A stretch of DNA of 43,761 nucleotides from DATLYB01 sp964502525 (lineage in GTDB: Bacteria; Bacteroidota; Bacteroidia; Chitinophagales; CAIOSU01), in NCBI GenBank assembly GCA_964502525.1, contig CAZCXH010000020.1, forward strand, positions 1 through 43,761, in the 5' to 3' direction. Of this stretch, positions 1 through 8,846 are shown in pieces. Every line of letters starts with the position of its first letter. Position 1 is the first letter of the stretch. The notes under the pieces are model-generated. The model saw nothing but the letters and a program-made list of their open reading frames with translations. It did not search any database and had not been told where the DNA came from. The position numbers and the translations under genes are program-made.

Positions 1-403
1 TGTTGCGCAGCATCATTGTCCATCGCTTGTGAACAGCTTCCAGCAAATCGAGTGAAACATTTACAGAAGCGGTTTTCGCTTCGGGCAATTCCGCCCAGCG
101 TTCCTCCATATAAGGCTTGATGGTTGGATTATCTTCCGTTAAAGCAAGCTTGAAGCGAACGTAACTATTGATATGGCTATCGGGAAGATGATGCACAACT
201 TGTCGAATTGTCCATCCGTCAGGGCGATAGGGCGTGTCAAGCTGGGACTCGGATAAACCTTGAACGGTTTGCCTCAATTGCACTGGCAGGATTTCAATTT
301 CGTTGATCCATCCCGAAATATCCCCGGCAGCAATGAAAGCCGGTCTTGAGAATTTCCCAATGGGATACTTCAATTGCTCAAGATCGGTTTGAACGGTTTG
401 CAT
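1..403 (-). CDS. YfiT/DinB-like putative metal-dependent hydrolase (partial)
   Basis: The gene reads leftward from an ATG at 403 and runs off the window, so only about the first 134 residues are present. The translation has the hallmarks of the YfiT branch of the DinB/YfiT four-helix superfamily: a YPIGKF segment near the N terminus, then YRPDGWTIRQVVHHLPDSH followed by NSYVRFKLALTED and a TIKPYMEERWAEL stretch. The histidine-rich VVHHLPDSH segment lies in the part of the family that supplies metal-binding residues. Members are annotated as putative metal-dependent hydrolases or bacillithiol transferases; the reaction here cannot be inferred. The C-terminal metal ligands lie outside the window. 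It is in the same orientation as der, with about 100 bp between them holding a short dispersed repeat. Confidence 0.85.
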   Translation of the reverse strand, partial: MQTVQTDLEQLKYPIGKFSRPAFIAAGDISGWINEIEILPVQLRQTVQGLSESQLDTPYRPDGWTIRQVVHHLPDSHINSYVRFKLALTEDNPTIKPYMEERWAELPEAKTASVNVSLDLLEAVHKRWTMMLRN

Positions 404-473
404 GACGGTTTAAAGTTTAGGCTTAAACCTAAAGTTAGTTTATCGTTTAGAATACAAACAGAGACGGCCAGCC

Positions 474-499
474 GTCACTCTGAGCGGAGTCGAAGAGTG
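474..499. repeat. Dispersed palindrome-type repeat (copy 1)
   Basis: This is a short intergenic copy of a unit with the core CTGAGCGGAGTCGAA, flanked by CACTC and GAGTG, which can pair as a small hairpin. Related copies lie at 1894-1961 and 2063-2094, and a truncated one near 4470-4482. It sits directly downstream of the der stop codon. It looks like a REP-type dispersed repeat; a transcript-end function is possible, but there is no T-run. Confidence 0.65.
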
Positions 500-506
500 G
501 TGCCGG

Positions 507-1823
507 CTACTTCTCTTTGAACACCAGCGTAAGCGGCACTCCTTTGAAATCAAATTTTTCGCGCAAAACGTTTTCCAGATAATTACGGTAAGGCTCTTTC
601 ACATACTTTGGATGGCTGCAGAAAAAAGCAAATGCCTGGCTGCGCCCGGTGAGTTGAGTCGCATATTTGATCTTCACTATTTTCCCTCTTATCGCAGGAG
701 GTGAATACCGCTGCACTGCCTCCTGCACCACATCATTGAGCGCTGAAGTAGTAACCTTTTGCTGCATCTTTTTATACACTTCAAGCGCGGTTTCAATAAT
801 CCTGAAAATCCTCTGCTTCGTCAATGCTGAAACGAATATGACCGGCACATCGGTGAACGGGGCGATCCTCGATTTAATATCCCTCTCAAATTCAGCCGTG
901 GTTTGCGTATGCTTCTCTTCTATCAGATCCCACTTGTTCACTGCGATGACGACACCTTTTCTTTTCTTCACAACCGTTCCGAATATCTTCAGGTCTTGGG
1001 CTTCAATTCCCAGCGTGGCATCAATCATCAGTACGCACACGTCAGCCTCGTCTATGGCTTTGATGGCGCGTATCACCGAGTAAAACTCAACGTTCTGCTT
1101 GTCTTTCGATTTCTTGCGGATGCCCGCAGTGTCAATCAGCAGCAGGTCTCTATTGAACAGGTTGTAGCGCGTGTGGATGGAATCGCGCGTGGTGCCGGCA
1201 ATATCGGTAACGATGTTGCGCGGCTCGCCCGCCAGCGCATTCAGCAGCGATGACTTGCCAACGTTGGGCTGCCCGATGATGGCAATGCGCGGCACACCTG
1301 ACAGGTCTCCCTGACCTGTCAGGTCTTCTTCCGCTATCCTTCCTGCAATAGCATCCAGCAATTCGCCCGTGCCGCTGCCGCTGATGGACGATACATTGAA
1401 ATATTCATCAAAGCCAAGTCCGTAAAACTCTGCCGCCTCGTATTGCCGCTCGATATTGTCAACCTTATTCACCACTACCAGCGTTTCCTTTTTCGATGCG
1501 CGCAGCATCTTCGCAATGTGCTGCTCCAACTCGGTGATACCCACCTTCACATCCACTAAAAACAATATCAGCGAGGCTTCCTCGATGGCGATCTGCACCT
1601 GCCCGCGAATCTCTTTTTCAAATACGTCATTTGAATTTGCAACGAAACCACCCGTGTCAATGATGTTGAAGTCCTTGCCCGCCCAGGTCACTACGCCATA
1701 TTGCCGGTCGCGCGTCACCCCGCTGGTGTCATCAACGATAGCCTGCCGCTCGCCAACGAGGCGGTTGAACAGCGTTGACTTTCCCACGTTCGGGCGACCC
1801 ACAATAGCTACCGTAAAACTCAT
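507..1823 (-). CDS. der: Ribosome biogenesis GTPase Der (EngA)
   Basis: This 438-residue protein has two tandem GTPase domains, the defining architecture of Der/EngA, which acts in maturation of the 50S ribosomal subunit. The first domain has GRPNVGKS at residues 9-16, a DTGG switch and NKVD. The second has GQPNVGKS near residue 184, DTAG and NKWD. The C terminus carries the KH-like domain (PPAIRGKIVKIKYATQ, FFCSHP, Y.NYLEN.LR), ending in FKGVPLTLVFKEK. Length is normal for the family. The ATG at 1823 begins directly with the beta strand leading into the first P-loop, so the start is secure. The linker between the G domains is unusual: the DNA at 1296-1324 is a perfect palindrome encoding a DLTGQGDLSG stretch (residues about 167-176). 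Confidence 0.97.
   Translation of the reverse strand: MSFTVAIVGRPNVGKSTLFNRLVGERQAIVDDTSGVTRDRQYGVVTWAGKDFNIIDTGGFVANSNDVFEKEIRGQVQIAIEEASLILFLVDVKVGITELEQHIAKMLRASKKETLVVVNKVDNIERQYEAAEFYGLGFDEYFNVSSISGSGTGELLDAIAGRIAEEDLTGQGDLSGVPRIAIIGQPNVGKSSLLNALAGEPRNIVTDIAGTTRDSIHTRYNLFNRDLLLIDTAGIRKKSKDKQNVEFYSVIRAIKAIDEADVCVLMIDATLGIEAQDLKIFGTVVKKRKGVVIAVNKWDLIEEKHTQTTAEFERDIKSRIAPFTDVPVIFVSALTKQRIFRIIETALEVYKKMQQKVTTSALNDVVQEAVQRYSPPAIRGKIVKIKYATQLTGRSQAFAFFCSHPKYVKEPYRNYLENVLREKFDFKGVPLTLVFKEK
1296..1324. repeat. Palindrome inside der
   Basis: Two 11-bp arms, ACCTGACAGGT (1296-1306) and ACCTGTCAGGT (1314-1324), are exact reverse complements separated by 7 bp. The element is in frame and encodes the inter-domain linker of Der. 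It resembles in form the longer palindrome at 8981-9013 (both read AGAyyTGACA on the minus strand), suggesting one family of dispersed palindromes. Confidence 0.7.
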
Positions 1824-2102
1824 GATAAAATGAAAAATGATGATTTAAGAATGAATAAAGGAACGCGGGTAGTGTCTCAGTTTACGGTGCGTTGTCACCC
1901 TGAGCGGAGTCGAAGGGTGTGCAGGCAAGCCATCGCGTGTTTCGACTTCGCTCAACATGACTGGCTTTCGCTCAAATTGAGATATTACCGGAACGCGAAA
2001 TTACGAAGATGGGTGCGCGCTTCAAAAGCTTGGGATGTTTTCCGCACAAAGTGACGGAATCCGTCATTCTGCGGATCGCTTCGCTCAACATGACGAAATC
2101 CC
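1824..2102. repeat. Intergenic region rich in dispersed repeats
   Basis: The gap between der and the NfeD-type protease has no credible gene. It holds an imperfect inverted pair, 1894-1914 and 1941-1961, with cores CTGAGCGGAGTCGAA and TTCGACTTCGCTCA matching at about 17 of 21 positions. It also holds a further related unit at 2063-2094 (cattctgcgg...cgctcaacatgac). The short ORFs here are composed of repeat DNA. Confidence 0.6.
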
Positions 2103-3497
2103 CTACCCTGCTTTCACCACAATCAAATAATTCCCTTGCACCTTCACAACTTTCACCATGGTGTTTTTCAGGATATGTTCTCCATCGGAGATTACATCGT
2201 AGCGCTCGTTGTCAATCTCCACGGTTCCCGCGGGACGCAGATCGGTGACGGTGTTGCCTGTTTTCCCCACCATGGACGTCATCGTTTGATTGAGGCTCAC
2301 GTAACCCTCCGAACTTCTCTGTGTATCCTGCAACGCGAACTTGCGGAAGAGCGCTCCCCGGTATAGCAATTTCTCCCCGAAAAGAAGGATGACCACCACG
2401 CCCGCCAGCAGGCTCAGCACCACGCGAAACAGCGCGATGGCAACATCTTCAAAACCGGTGAGGCTGAAATCAAAAACCACGTTGCGGATCAGCGACAACG
2501 TTAGCCCCGTGATGATGAGCACAATGCCGGCAATGCCCGCAACGCCAAAACCGGGAATGACAAATATCTCCACCGCAAGCAGCGCCAGCCCGGCAATGAA
2601 AACCAATATCTCCCAATTTTCAGCAAGACCTTCGAGATAGAGAGGTGCGAAATAAAGGATTCCCGCAACGACAGCGGCAATCAACGGGAAACCCACTCCG
2701 GGCGTTTGCAATTCGAAATAAATCCCACCGATGATCAGCAGCATCAGCACACCGCTCACCGCGGGATGCAGCAAAAAAGCGATGATGGCGTCAAGCGAGC
2801 TTTCCTTGTGCTGAACCAACTCATAGTCCGTAATTCCAAGCATTTTGACGACCTCTTCCACCGAGGCGGCCTCGCCTTCACAGTAGCCATGTTTGATGGC
2901 TTCGCTGGTGGTGAGCGTGAGCGTATATCCCGAGTCAATCACTCCCGGGATGGCGCTGGTATTGTCAACCATCGCTTCGGCAATCTGCGGGTCGCGTCCC
3001 TGCGCTTCTGCGGTTGCGCGCATCGTGCTGCGCATATATGACTGGTATTTATCAGGCATCTGTTCGCCCGTGCCTCCCACCACCGTTGCCGCACCGATGC
3101 TCGCGCCTTTGGTCATGTAGATGCTGTCGCAGGCGATGGAGATGAGAGCGCCTGCCGAAGCGGCATTGTGGTCAATCAGCACGGCAGTGACGGGCTTTGC
3201 ATTCAGCAGCTTGGTGCGGATGGAGTCGGCAATGCTCACCTCGCCTCCGTAGGTATTCAGGCGCATGATGATGTAATCCGCCTGCATCGCCTCGGCTTCG
3301 TCAACGGCTTTTTTCACGAGCCTCCATGCCGCAGGGAAAATATCTTTTTCAAGACGGAATGAATAAATCTTTTTCTTACCCGCATCAGCTACCGTATCGT
3401 CTTGTGATTTTGTCCCTACAGAGTCGGCAGCCTGCGCAAAAACATTCATGTTCAAAATAATGAACGAAAGCGACAGCAAGGTTGTGAACAATTTCAT
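2103..3497 (-). CDS. NfeD-type membrane serine protease (ClpP class)
   Basis: The chosen start is the ATG at 3497, giving 464 residues with a good signal peptide (MKLFTTLLSLSFIILN...FAQA). An upstream in-frame ATG at 4088 exists, but the added 197 residues run antisense through the LysM gene. Next comes a ClpP/crotonase-like protease domain (about 40-245). The ASAGA motif places the likely catalytic serine at residue 114, and the lysine in MPDKYQSYM, residue 150, fits the Ser-Lys dyad known for long NfeD proteins. Four to five membrane segments follow (LMLLIIGGIYF; AVVAGILYFAPLYL; ILVFIAGLALLAVEIFVI; the next Gly/Ile-rich segment; VVLSLLAGVVVILLF). The C-terminal soluble OB-fold (VGKTGNTVTDLRPAG...) is the NfeD domain. 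The partner stomatin-like protein these enzymes often cleave is not next door. Confidence 0.9.
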   Translation of the reverse strand: MKLFTTLLSLSFIILNMNVFAQAADSVGTKSQDDTVADAGKKKIYSFRLEKDIFPAAWRLVKKAVDEAEAMQADYIIMRLNTYGGEVSIADSIRTKLLNAKPVTAVLIDHNAASAGALISIACDSIYMTKGASIGAATVVGGTGEQMPDKYQSYMRSTMRATAEAQGRDPQIAEAMVDNTSAIPGVIDSGYTLTLTTSEAIKHGYCEGEAASVEEVVKMLGITDYELVQHKESSLDAIIAFLLHPAVSGVLMLLIIGGIYFELQTPGVGFPLIAAVVAGILYFAPLYLEGLAENWEILVFIAGLALLAVEIFVIPGFGVAGIAGIVLIITGLTLSLIRNVVFDFSLTGFEDVAIALFRVVLSLLAGVVVILLFGEKLLYRGALFRKFALQDTQRSSEGYVSLNQTMTSMVGKTGNTVTDLRPAGTVEIDNERYDVISDGEHILKNTMVKVVKVQGNYLIVVKAG

Positions 3498-3529
3498 CTT
3501 ATTGCTGAACGTTTGAAAAACATCGGCTC

Positions 3530-3537
3530 TAACTTTG
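3530..3537 (+). promoter_or_regulatory. Probable -7 box of the LysM gene
   Basis: TAACTTTG is a perfect match to the Bacteroidota -7 consensus TAnnTTTG. It lies 35 bp before the ATG at 3573, placing the transcript start near 3543. A TTTG lies upstream at 3512, but the spacing of 14 is short. Its position also argues against the more upstream ATG at 3513. Confidence 0.4.
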
Positions 3538-3572
3538 ATATATCTCATTGCAAAAATCTTCAAGGTAAAATT

Positions 3573-4463
3573 ATGCGAAAACAAACGATAGTCGGCTTCG
3601 CTTTCCTGCTGCTCGGATTCACGTATGCCTATGCTCAACAACCCGCTAACAACATCGTGATTGACGGCAAATCCTATGCGCTCCACAAAGTGCAGAAGAA
3701 AGAAACGCTCTATGGGGTTTGCAATCAATATAAAGTGGAGATGACCGAAGTGGTGCTGCTGAACAAGATGGGCGGCAACGGCTATTCGCTGACAGAAGGC
3801 GAGATACTGCTGATACCGCTTTATGCAAAGAAGCCGCTGATTGACATCAAGGACATCAGGACCTCCGATGACGGCTACATCACCCACGTGGTGAAGCAGG
3901 GCGAAACGCTGTTCAGCATCTCGCGCAACTACAACGGCATCACCCCGCAGATGATACGCGACAAAAACTCGCTCAAAAGCGACACGCTCAAAATCAACCA
4001 GCAACTGCTGATACCGCAGCAGATCAACCAGGCTGCGATTTACAAGAAGCCAAAAACCGAACCAACCGCCCCGCCTCCGGATGAACAAGCAGCAAACAGC
4101 AACCGCCAGTTTGCCGATTATGAAAAATTGTATAAGGCATTTGAAGCATCAGCCGCTACAATAGAAGTGACGCGCGGGGTCGCCTCGTGGCAAGATAACG
4201 ATCAGGATGAAAACCAGAAGAACTTTTTCGCGCTCCACAAATACGCTCCCATCGGCACCATCATCAAGGCGCGCAACCTCATGAACAACCGCATCGCCTA
4301 CATCAAGGTGATCGGCAAGCTGCCGGATATCGAAGTCAACAAAAACATCACCATCATGGTGTCAGGCGCAACGGCAAGATACCTCCACGTGCTCGATGCG
4401 AAGTTTTTGATTGAGCTTACCATACCGGGCGGAGAGAAAGGCGTGGATGAGAGCAGGAAGTAG
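3573..4463 (+). CDS. Secreted LysM protein with degenerate RlpA-like domain
   Basis: The preferred start is the ATG at 3573, because MRKQTIVGFAFLLLGFTYAYAQQ is a textbook signal peptide; the ATG at 3513 would lie before the likely promoter. The 296-residue product has two LysM peptidoglycan-binding repeats (about 36-85, with KVQKKETLYGVCNQY; about 100-146, with HVVKQGETLFSISRNY). A Pro-rich linker follows, then a C-terminal double-psi beta-barrel like RlpA (GVASW, ALHKYAPIGTIIKARNL). The RlpA motif NDRGP is replaced by IGKLPD, so the lytic transglycosylase centre is probably lost and the protein may be structural. It is divergent from the NfeD-type protease with only 75 bp between starts, so the two promoters overlap. 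It probably acts in the periplasm on the cell wall. Confidence 0.85.
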   Translation: MRKQTIVGFAFLLLGFTYAYAQQPANNIVIDGKSYALHKVQKKETLYGVCNQYKVEMTEVVLLNKMGGNGYSLTEGEILLIPLYAKKPLIDIKDIRTSDDGYITHVVKQGETLFSISRNYNGITPQMIRDKNSLKSDTLKINQQLLIPQQINQAAIYKKPKTEPTAPPPDEQAANSNRQFADYEKLYKAFEASAATIEVTRGVASWQDNDQDENQKNFFALHKYAPIGTIIKARNLMNNRIAYIKVIGKLPDIEVNKNITIMVSGATARYLHVLDAKFLIELTIPGGEKGVDESRK

Positions 4464-4800
4464 CTTTCAGCCGTCATTCTGAGTTAATCACCCGTAAGAA
4501 CCGGAAAAAAATAACGATGCACATATCCCCGCAGATTCCTCTGATAAACGCTGATAATTTCTTTCTGTGAAAATCAGCATAATCTGCGGAAGATTTGTTT
4601 CAATCATTGGGAACAATAATCATTGCAAGGTCACGTAGGAACGATGACGGTTTGATTGATGAACTTGCGAACGTTCTGCAAAAAGAAATCAAACAGGACG
4701 TGAATGAAATAATAAAGGAGTCAAGTCCCGGTGAATCTCAGACTTCACGAAAGATGCCGGTGGCACATGGATTGAGTCCGCGTCTCCGCATGAGATAAAA
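4464..4800. other. Gene-free gap with degenerate repeats
   Basis: This 337-bp gap separates the convergent LysM gene and the 1253-residue T9SS protein. It holds a truncated copy of the CTGAG repeat at about 4470-4482 and an inverted-repeat element at 4529-4589. Around 4617-4652 is a stretch (cattgcaaggtcacgtaggaacgatg, cited here only by its shape) that resembles a degenerate REP element. A 67-codon ORF (4595-4798) starts in this repeat and has no recognisable domain; I do not call it a gene. No clear terminator hairpin was found. Confidence 0.5.
4529..4589. repeat. Inverted-repeat element with CCGCAGATT ends
   Basis: The ends CCGCAGATT (4529-4537) and AATCTGCGG (4581-4589) are exact reverse complements. 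The inside repeats the words CTGATAA and AAATCAGC. Similar vocabulary (cgcagatgacgcaga) appears at the right end of the window, 43737-43751. This suggests a dispersed, phylum-typical intergenic repeat. Confidence 0.55.
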
Positions 4801-7800
4801 CTACATCCTCACCAGCTTCACCACTCCTTCTCCCGTTGCGGTTCTCACTTTCACGAAGTAAACTCCGCGGGGCATGCCGCTGCAGTTAATGATGAGTTCA
4901 TGAGTTGAAACTTCCGCCTCATGCTTAATCATCAATGCGCCTGCCGTGTTAAATATCCTGATTTCAAAAAACTGTGCCGCGCAGCGCACAAGGAAATCAG
5001 AGCCGGCTACCGGATTGGGATACACGCCCACCGCAAAGTCTCTTCCGGCATCATCCGCACCGGTGCCGGAAAAAGCAAACGCTTCCGAAATATTAGCGCA
5101 CCCGGTTGCGTCCGTTATCTCCACCGTGTAGCTTCCATCCTCCATCGGCAGGAATGATTGCGATGCAGCACCGGCAATCAGCGTTTCATTAAAGTACCAT
5201 TGATAGGTTTCCGCAGGCGAACTGAACAGCGTGTCATCCTTTTGCGTGATGAACGGAACATCGGGCTTGGGATAAACATTCACTTTTTCAGCAAGGCTCG
5301 TGTCGCTGCATCCGCTGGCAAGAGCAACCACCACAGAATAATTTCCACCTCCGGTCACCAGATACGAATACTCATCAGCACCGCTGATGTTTGAGCCATC
5401 TCTCAGCCACTGATACGAATACAAAAAATTGGTATCCGTCCACAACGTAACGCTTTCATCCTCGCAGAAGGAGCTGCTGCCGCTGGCATAAAGCTCGGGA
5501 ACTGCAATCGAGTCAAAAACAATTGCCTGCGGAGGCGAATTGAAGGTGCAGCCTAATCCATCAGTTGCAGCGAGGGAATAACTTCCCGGGATGGCCACTA
5601 TCAGAAAGGAATCCGTTGCTCCGGAAACCATATTCCCGTTTTCATACCATTGATACACTACGGGCACCCCGCTTGCGTTGGCAGCGGTGATTGCGACCGG
5701 GCTGCCATCACAACTTATATTAGAAGAGGAAGTAACCAATTGCACCGGCAACGGGCTTATCCAAACCGTTTGTATCTGCGAAGTTGCCACACCGCACGAA
5801 TCACTCACATATACCGTGTAATCTCCATCAGCGGCCGCATTATAGAAATATGCATCCGCTCCGGGGATATCCACTCCATCCACCTGCCATTGATAGCTGT
5901 AGCTTCCATTGGAATCAGTTCGCAGCGTCACGCTTCCTCCGGGACAAATGATGGGGTTGCCGCTTATATATATCAAAGGAGCGGCTAATGAGTCCAGTTG
6001 AATTACCAGCGAGTCTGACCTGAAGGAGCAGCCAAACCCATCAGTAGCGGCAAGCGAATAATACCCGGGAGCCGTTATTACAAGGGAAGAATTGGTTGCT
6101 CCGGGTATCATATTCCCGTTTTCAAACCATTGATATGATACAGGCGAAGCTCCGCTTAAATTGGCTGAGACGATTGTGACCGGGTTGCCGATACAACTTA
6201 AACCCGAGGACGCCTCAATCGAGTGCACAGGCAGGGAACTTGCCACCACTGATTGCGCCTGAGAGGTTGCAGAGCCACACGTGTCGCTCACCAGCACGGT
6301 ATAATTCCCGCTGGCCGATGCAGAATAATAATGAGCGTTTGCCCCGCTGATGTCAGCACCGTTCAACCGCCACTGATAGCTGAAGTTCGCATTGGAATCA
6401 GTGCGCAGCGTCACGCTGCCACCGGGACAGAAGGCGGTGTTTCCATCTGCATAAATCACAGGCGCAACCATTGTATCAATTTCAATCAGCAAGGAGTCAG
6501 ACATAAAAGAGCAGCCAAATCCATCGGTTGCCGCAAGGGAATAATATCCGGGAGAATCAATGGTCAGCGAAGCATTTGTCGCACCGGAAATCAGGTTTCC
6601 GTTTTCATACCACTGATACGTCACCGGAGAAGCAACGCTCAGATTAGTTGCATTAATGGTGACCGGGCTGCCAAGACAATCTAAAGACGAGGATGCCGCG
6701 ATCGAATGCACCGGCAGCGGGGTTATAATAACTGTTTGCACAGCAGATATTGCCGCATCGCATGAATCACTTACCAGCACCGCGTAATTTCCCCCAACAT
6801 CAACCGGTAAAAAATAAGCATTTGCCCCGCTGATGTCAGCGCCATCTAATTGCCATTGATAGTTAAAGCCGGTGTTGGAATCGGTGCTCAGCATTACGGT
6901 TTCTCCAGGGCAAAAAGTGGTGTTGCCGTCAGCATAAATCAAAGGCGTATCCATGGAATCAATAATGATGGCAGCCGTGTCTGAAACAAATGTGCATCCC
7001 ACCGCGCTGGTGACAACAAGCAAATAATTTCCCGATGCGGTCGCCAGATATGTGGAGTCTGTCGCTCCGGAAATGGCATTTACGCTGTCATACCATTGAT
7101 AGGTTACCGGTGAAAGACCGCTCGTGTTGACTGCCGTTATCAAAATCGAACTTCCGTCACAGCTTGATAGTGATGATGGAGTCACCGCATGCACCGGGTC
7201 GGGGCTGATGGTGACTGTTGCCGGCTGAGAGGTTACCGAGCCGCACACATTGGAAACCCTGACGGTGAAATCTCCCGCAGCGCGGGCAAAATAATTCCTT
7301 GCCGTTGCCCCCGGGATATCAGCACCGTTAAATCGCCATTGAAACTGAAAGCCTATTCCGTTGGCGGTAATAAGCTCCACGGAGTCATCAAGGCAAATCA
7401 CCGTGGAACCATTTGCGGTAATCGAAGCTGTTGGATTCGGATTAATTGTAAATGGTCCGAACACCGCGCTGGTGTCAGCCGGTGAATTGGAAATCACCCT
7501 GAGCCGGTAACCGGTTCCCCCGGTGGCATTGTTGGGAATAGTTGCGGAAATTGTTCCGGACGAGGTGGAGGTCACGTTGCCAATGTTTGAGGAGCCTGCA
7601 AAGATTCCCGAACTGTTCGAGAGCTGAACGGTGAACTTGTTTGCCTGCTGAAGGAATGCACCCGGGTTAAAGGTTCCGGTTGCAGTGTAATGCACGCTGA
7701 TATTCGATCCCGGACAAAGGGTGCCGTTGATGCTATCCACCGTGATGGACAGCTTATCGTCCTTGAAAAGAATAAGGTTGATGATTTCAACTCCGAAAAT

Positions 7801-8562
7801 GGCGCTCGTGTTGATCTGCAATACCGGAACATCTTCATTTTTTGCAATCCATTTGTATTCGGTCACCTTCGAGCGGGGAATGTTCACCCCGAAACCCAGC
7901 GAATCAACATAAACGCTGTCGCTCCCAAAAATTTCCGACTTGCTGCGCAGCACGCTGAACGTGCCGTAAGGGGTGATGAGGGTTCCCCATCCGTCAATCG
8001 TGGTGATCCGCTGCTGGATATAATAGGATGTAAGCACCGAGGGAAGCGAAACAGAATAACCCGAACCGGTTGAATGGCTGTCACCGAAATTCATCGGGAA
8101 CCGGTAGATGGTGTCAGGGGGTGTCAGCGCAATGGGAATGGGAAGCCCTGCCACTTCACCGCCATATCCCACCTTTTTGTACATGCTTGAATTTTTGTAA
8201 TAAAAAGTAAAAGGGTTGGTAACGCCCAATGCCTGGCTGAAGGGGATGTCAGTGCCGTCAAGGGCGATATTAGCCCGGTTGGGATTGAAGAATATGTCGG
8301 CATAATAAAATGCATACACCCCATTGGTGCTTGCCACATCGAGATAATCAATTTGCCGCTGCCCCGTGCTTCTGAGATTGGAGAAATCCCACGTAGCGTT
8401 TGGGCCCGTGTTTGAAACATTGAGAAACGGATTGTTCTGCCCGTTGCTCAGGTAAACGGTGGCGCCTGCGGAAGCAAAATCATTTTGGTCAACAGTGATT
8501 TGCGCAGCGGACGTGAGGTATAAAAGGAGCAGGATTGCAAGAAAATGGAATTTCCCGGTCAT
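4801..8562 (-). CDS. Secreted Ig-repeat protein with T9SS sorting domain
   Basis: This 1253-residue protein has a signal peptide (MTGKFHFLAILLLLYLTSAAQ). An N-terminal region of about 20-260 begins with TWDFSNL-type sequence common in Bacteroidota exported proteins. After a transition domain come ten Ig-like modules from about residue 378 to 1160. They alternate between two types: A (FCPGxSVTLRTDSN...YQW...GADISGA...GNYTVLVSD) and B (SxxLSCxGxPVTI...YQWYENGNxISGAT...YYSLAATDGFGC). The A-B pair repeats with a period near 483 bp. The C terminus is a type A T9SS sorting domain (VGVYPNPVAG...RIFNTAGAL...MPRGVYFVKV...KLVRM). The protein is presumably exported across the outer membrane and attached or released. 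No catalytic domain was recognised; an adhesive or structural role is inference. Confidence 0.9.
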   Translation of the reverse strand: MTGKFHFLAILLLLYLTSAAQITVDQNDFASAGATVYLSNGQNNPFLNVSNTGPNATWDFSNLRSTGQRQIDYLDVASTNGVYAFYYADIFFNPNRANIALDGTDIPFSQALGVTNPFTFYYKNSSMYKKVGYGGEVAGLPIPIALTPPDTIYRFPMNFGDSHSTGSGYSVSLPSVLTSYYIQQRITTIDGWGTLITPYGTFSVLRSKSEIFGSDSVYVDSLGFGVNIPRSKVTEYKWIAKNEDVPVLQINTSAIFGVEIINLILFKDDKLSITVDSINGTLCPGSNISVHYTATGTFNPGAFLQQANKFTVQLSNSSGIFAGSSNIGNVTSTSSGTISATIPNNATGGTGYRLRVISNSPADTSAVFGPFTINPNPTASITANGSTVICLDDSVELITANGIGFQFQWRFNGADIPGATARNYFARAAGDFTVRVSNVCGSVTSQPATVTISPDPVHAVTPSSLSSCDGSSILITAVNTSGLSPVTYQWYDSVNAISGATDSTYLATASGNYLLVVTSAVGCTFVSDTAAIIIDSMDTPLIYADGNTTFCPGETVMLSTDSNTGFNYQWQLDGADISGANAYFLPVDVGGNYAVLVSDSCDAAISAVQTVIITPLPVHSIAASSSLDCLGSPVTINATNLSVASPVTYQWYENGNLISGATNASLTIDSPGYYSLAATDGFGCSFMSDSLLIEIDTMVAPVIYADGNTAFCPGGSVTLRTDSNANFSYQWRLNGADISGANAHYYSASASGNYTVLVSDTCGSATSQAQSVVASSLPVHSIEASSGLSCIGNPVTIVSANLSGASPVSYQWFENGNMIPGATNSSLVITAPGYYSLAATDGFGCSFRSDSLVIQLDSLAAPLIYISGNPIICPGGSVTLRTDSNGSYSYQWQVDGVDIPGADAYFYNAAADGDYTVYVSDSCGVATSQIQTVWISPLPVQLVTSSSNISCDGSPVAITAANASGVPVVYQWYENGNMVSGATDSFLIVAIPGSYSLAATDGLGCTFNSPPQAIVFDSIAVPELYASGSSSFCEDESVTLWTDTNFLYSYQWLRDGSNISGADEYSYLVTGGGNYSVVVALASGCSDTSLAEKVNVYPKPDVPFITQKDDTLFSSPAETYQWYFNETLIAGAASQSFLPMEDGSYTVEITDATGCANISEAFAFSGTGADDAGRDFAVGVYPNPVAGSDFLVRCAAQFFEIRIFNTAGALMIKHEAEVSTHELIINCSGMPRGVYFVKVRTATGEGVVKLVRM

Positions 8563-8795
8563 CGTAGTTTTTCAGATTTCAGGATATTTATACTGGCGCT
8601 TTGACAAGCATTCATGTCAGCTATTTATTGGTTTACGGCTTACACGTTCAGGGTGCAAAATAATCGTAAACGGGAAACATGTAAACAGCAAACAACCGCC
8701 CAACAAAATTGATTTGACACATGCCTATAGGCACACAAGATAAGGAATTTATGGCAGTTGAAAGCAAATTGCAAAGAAATTTGAGATCTGCAAAC

Positions 8796-8830
8796 AAAAA
8801 ACCCCCGCAGAACGTGCTGTCTGCGGGGGT
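8796..8830 (-). terminator. Rho-independent terminator of tRNA-Cys
   Basis: A perfect 11-bp stem, ACCCCCGCAGA (8801-8811) with TCTGCGGGGGT (8820-8830), has an 8-nt loop. On the minus strand it is followed by a run of T (8796-8801). It lies 17 bp downstream of the tRNA-Cys 3' end. Confidence 0.9.
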
Positions 8831-8846
8831 TCATGAAAACCAACCG

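Noticed and set aside
3498..4088. N-terminal extension of the NfeD-type protease
   Set aside because: The added 197 residues are antisense to the LysM/RlpA-like gene, and a proper signal peptide begins at 3497.
4595..4798. 67-codon ORF in the gap
   Set aside because: It starts within repeat-like DNA, has no recognisable domain and ends next to the converging gene; coding status is not supported.
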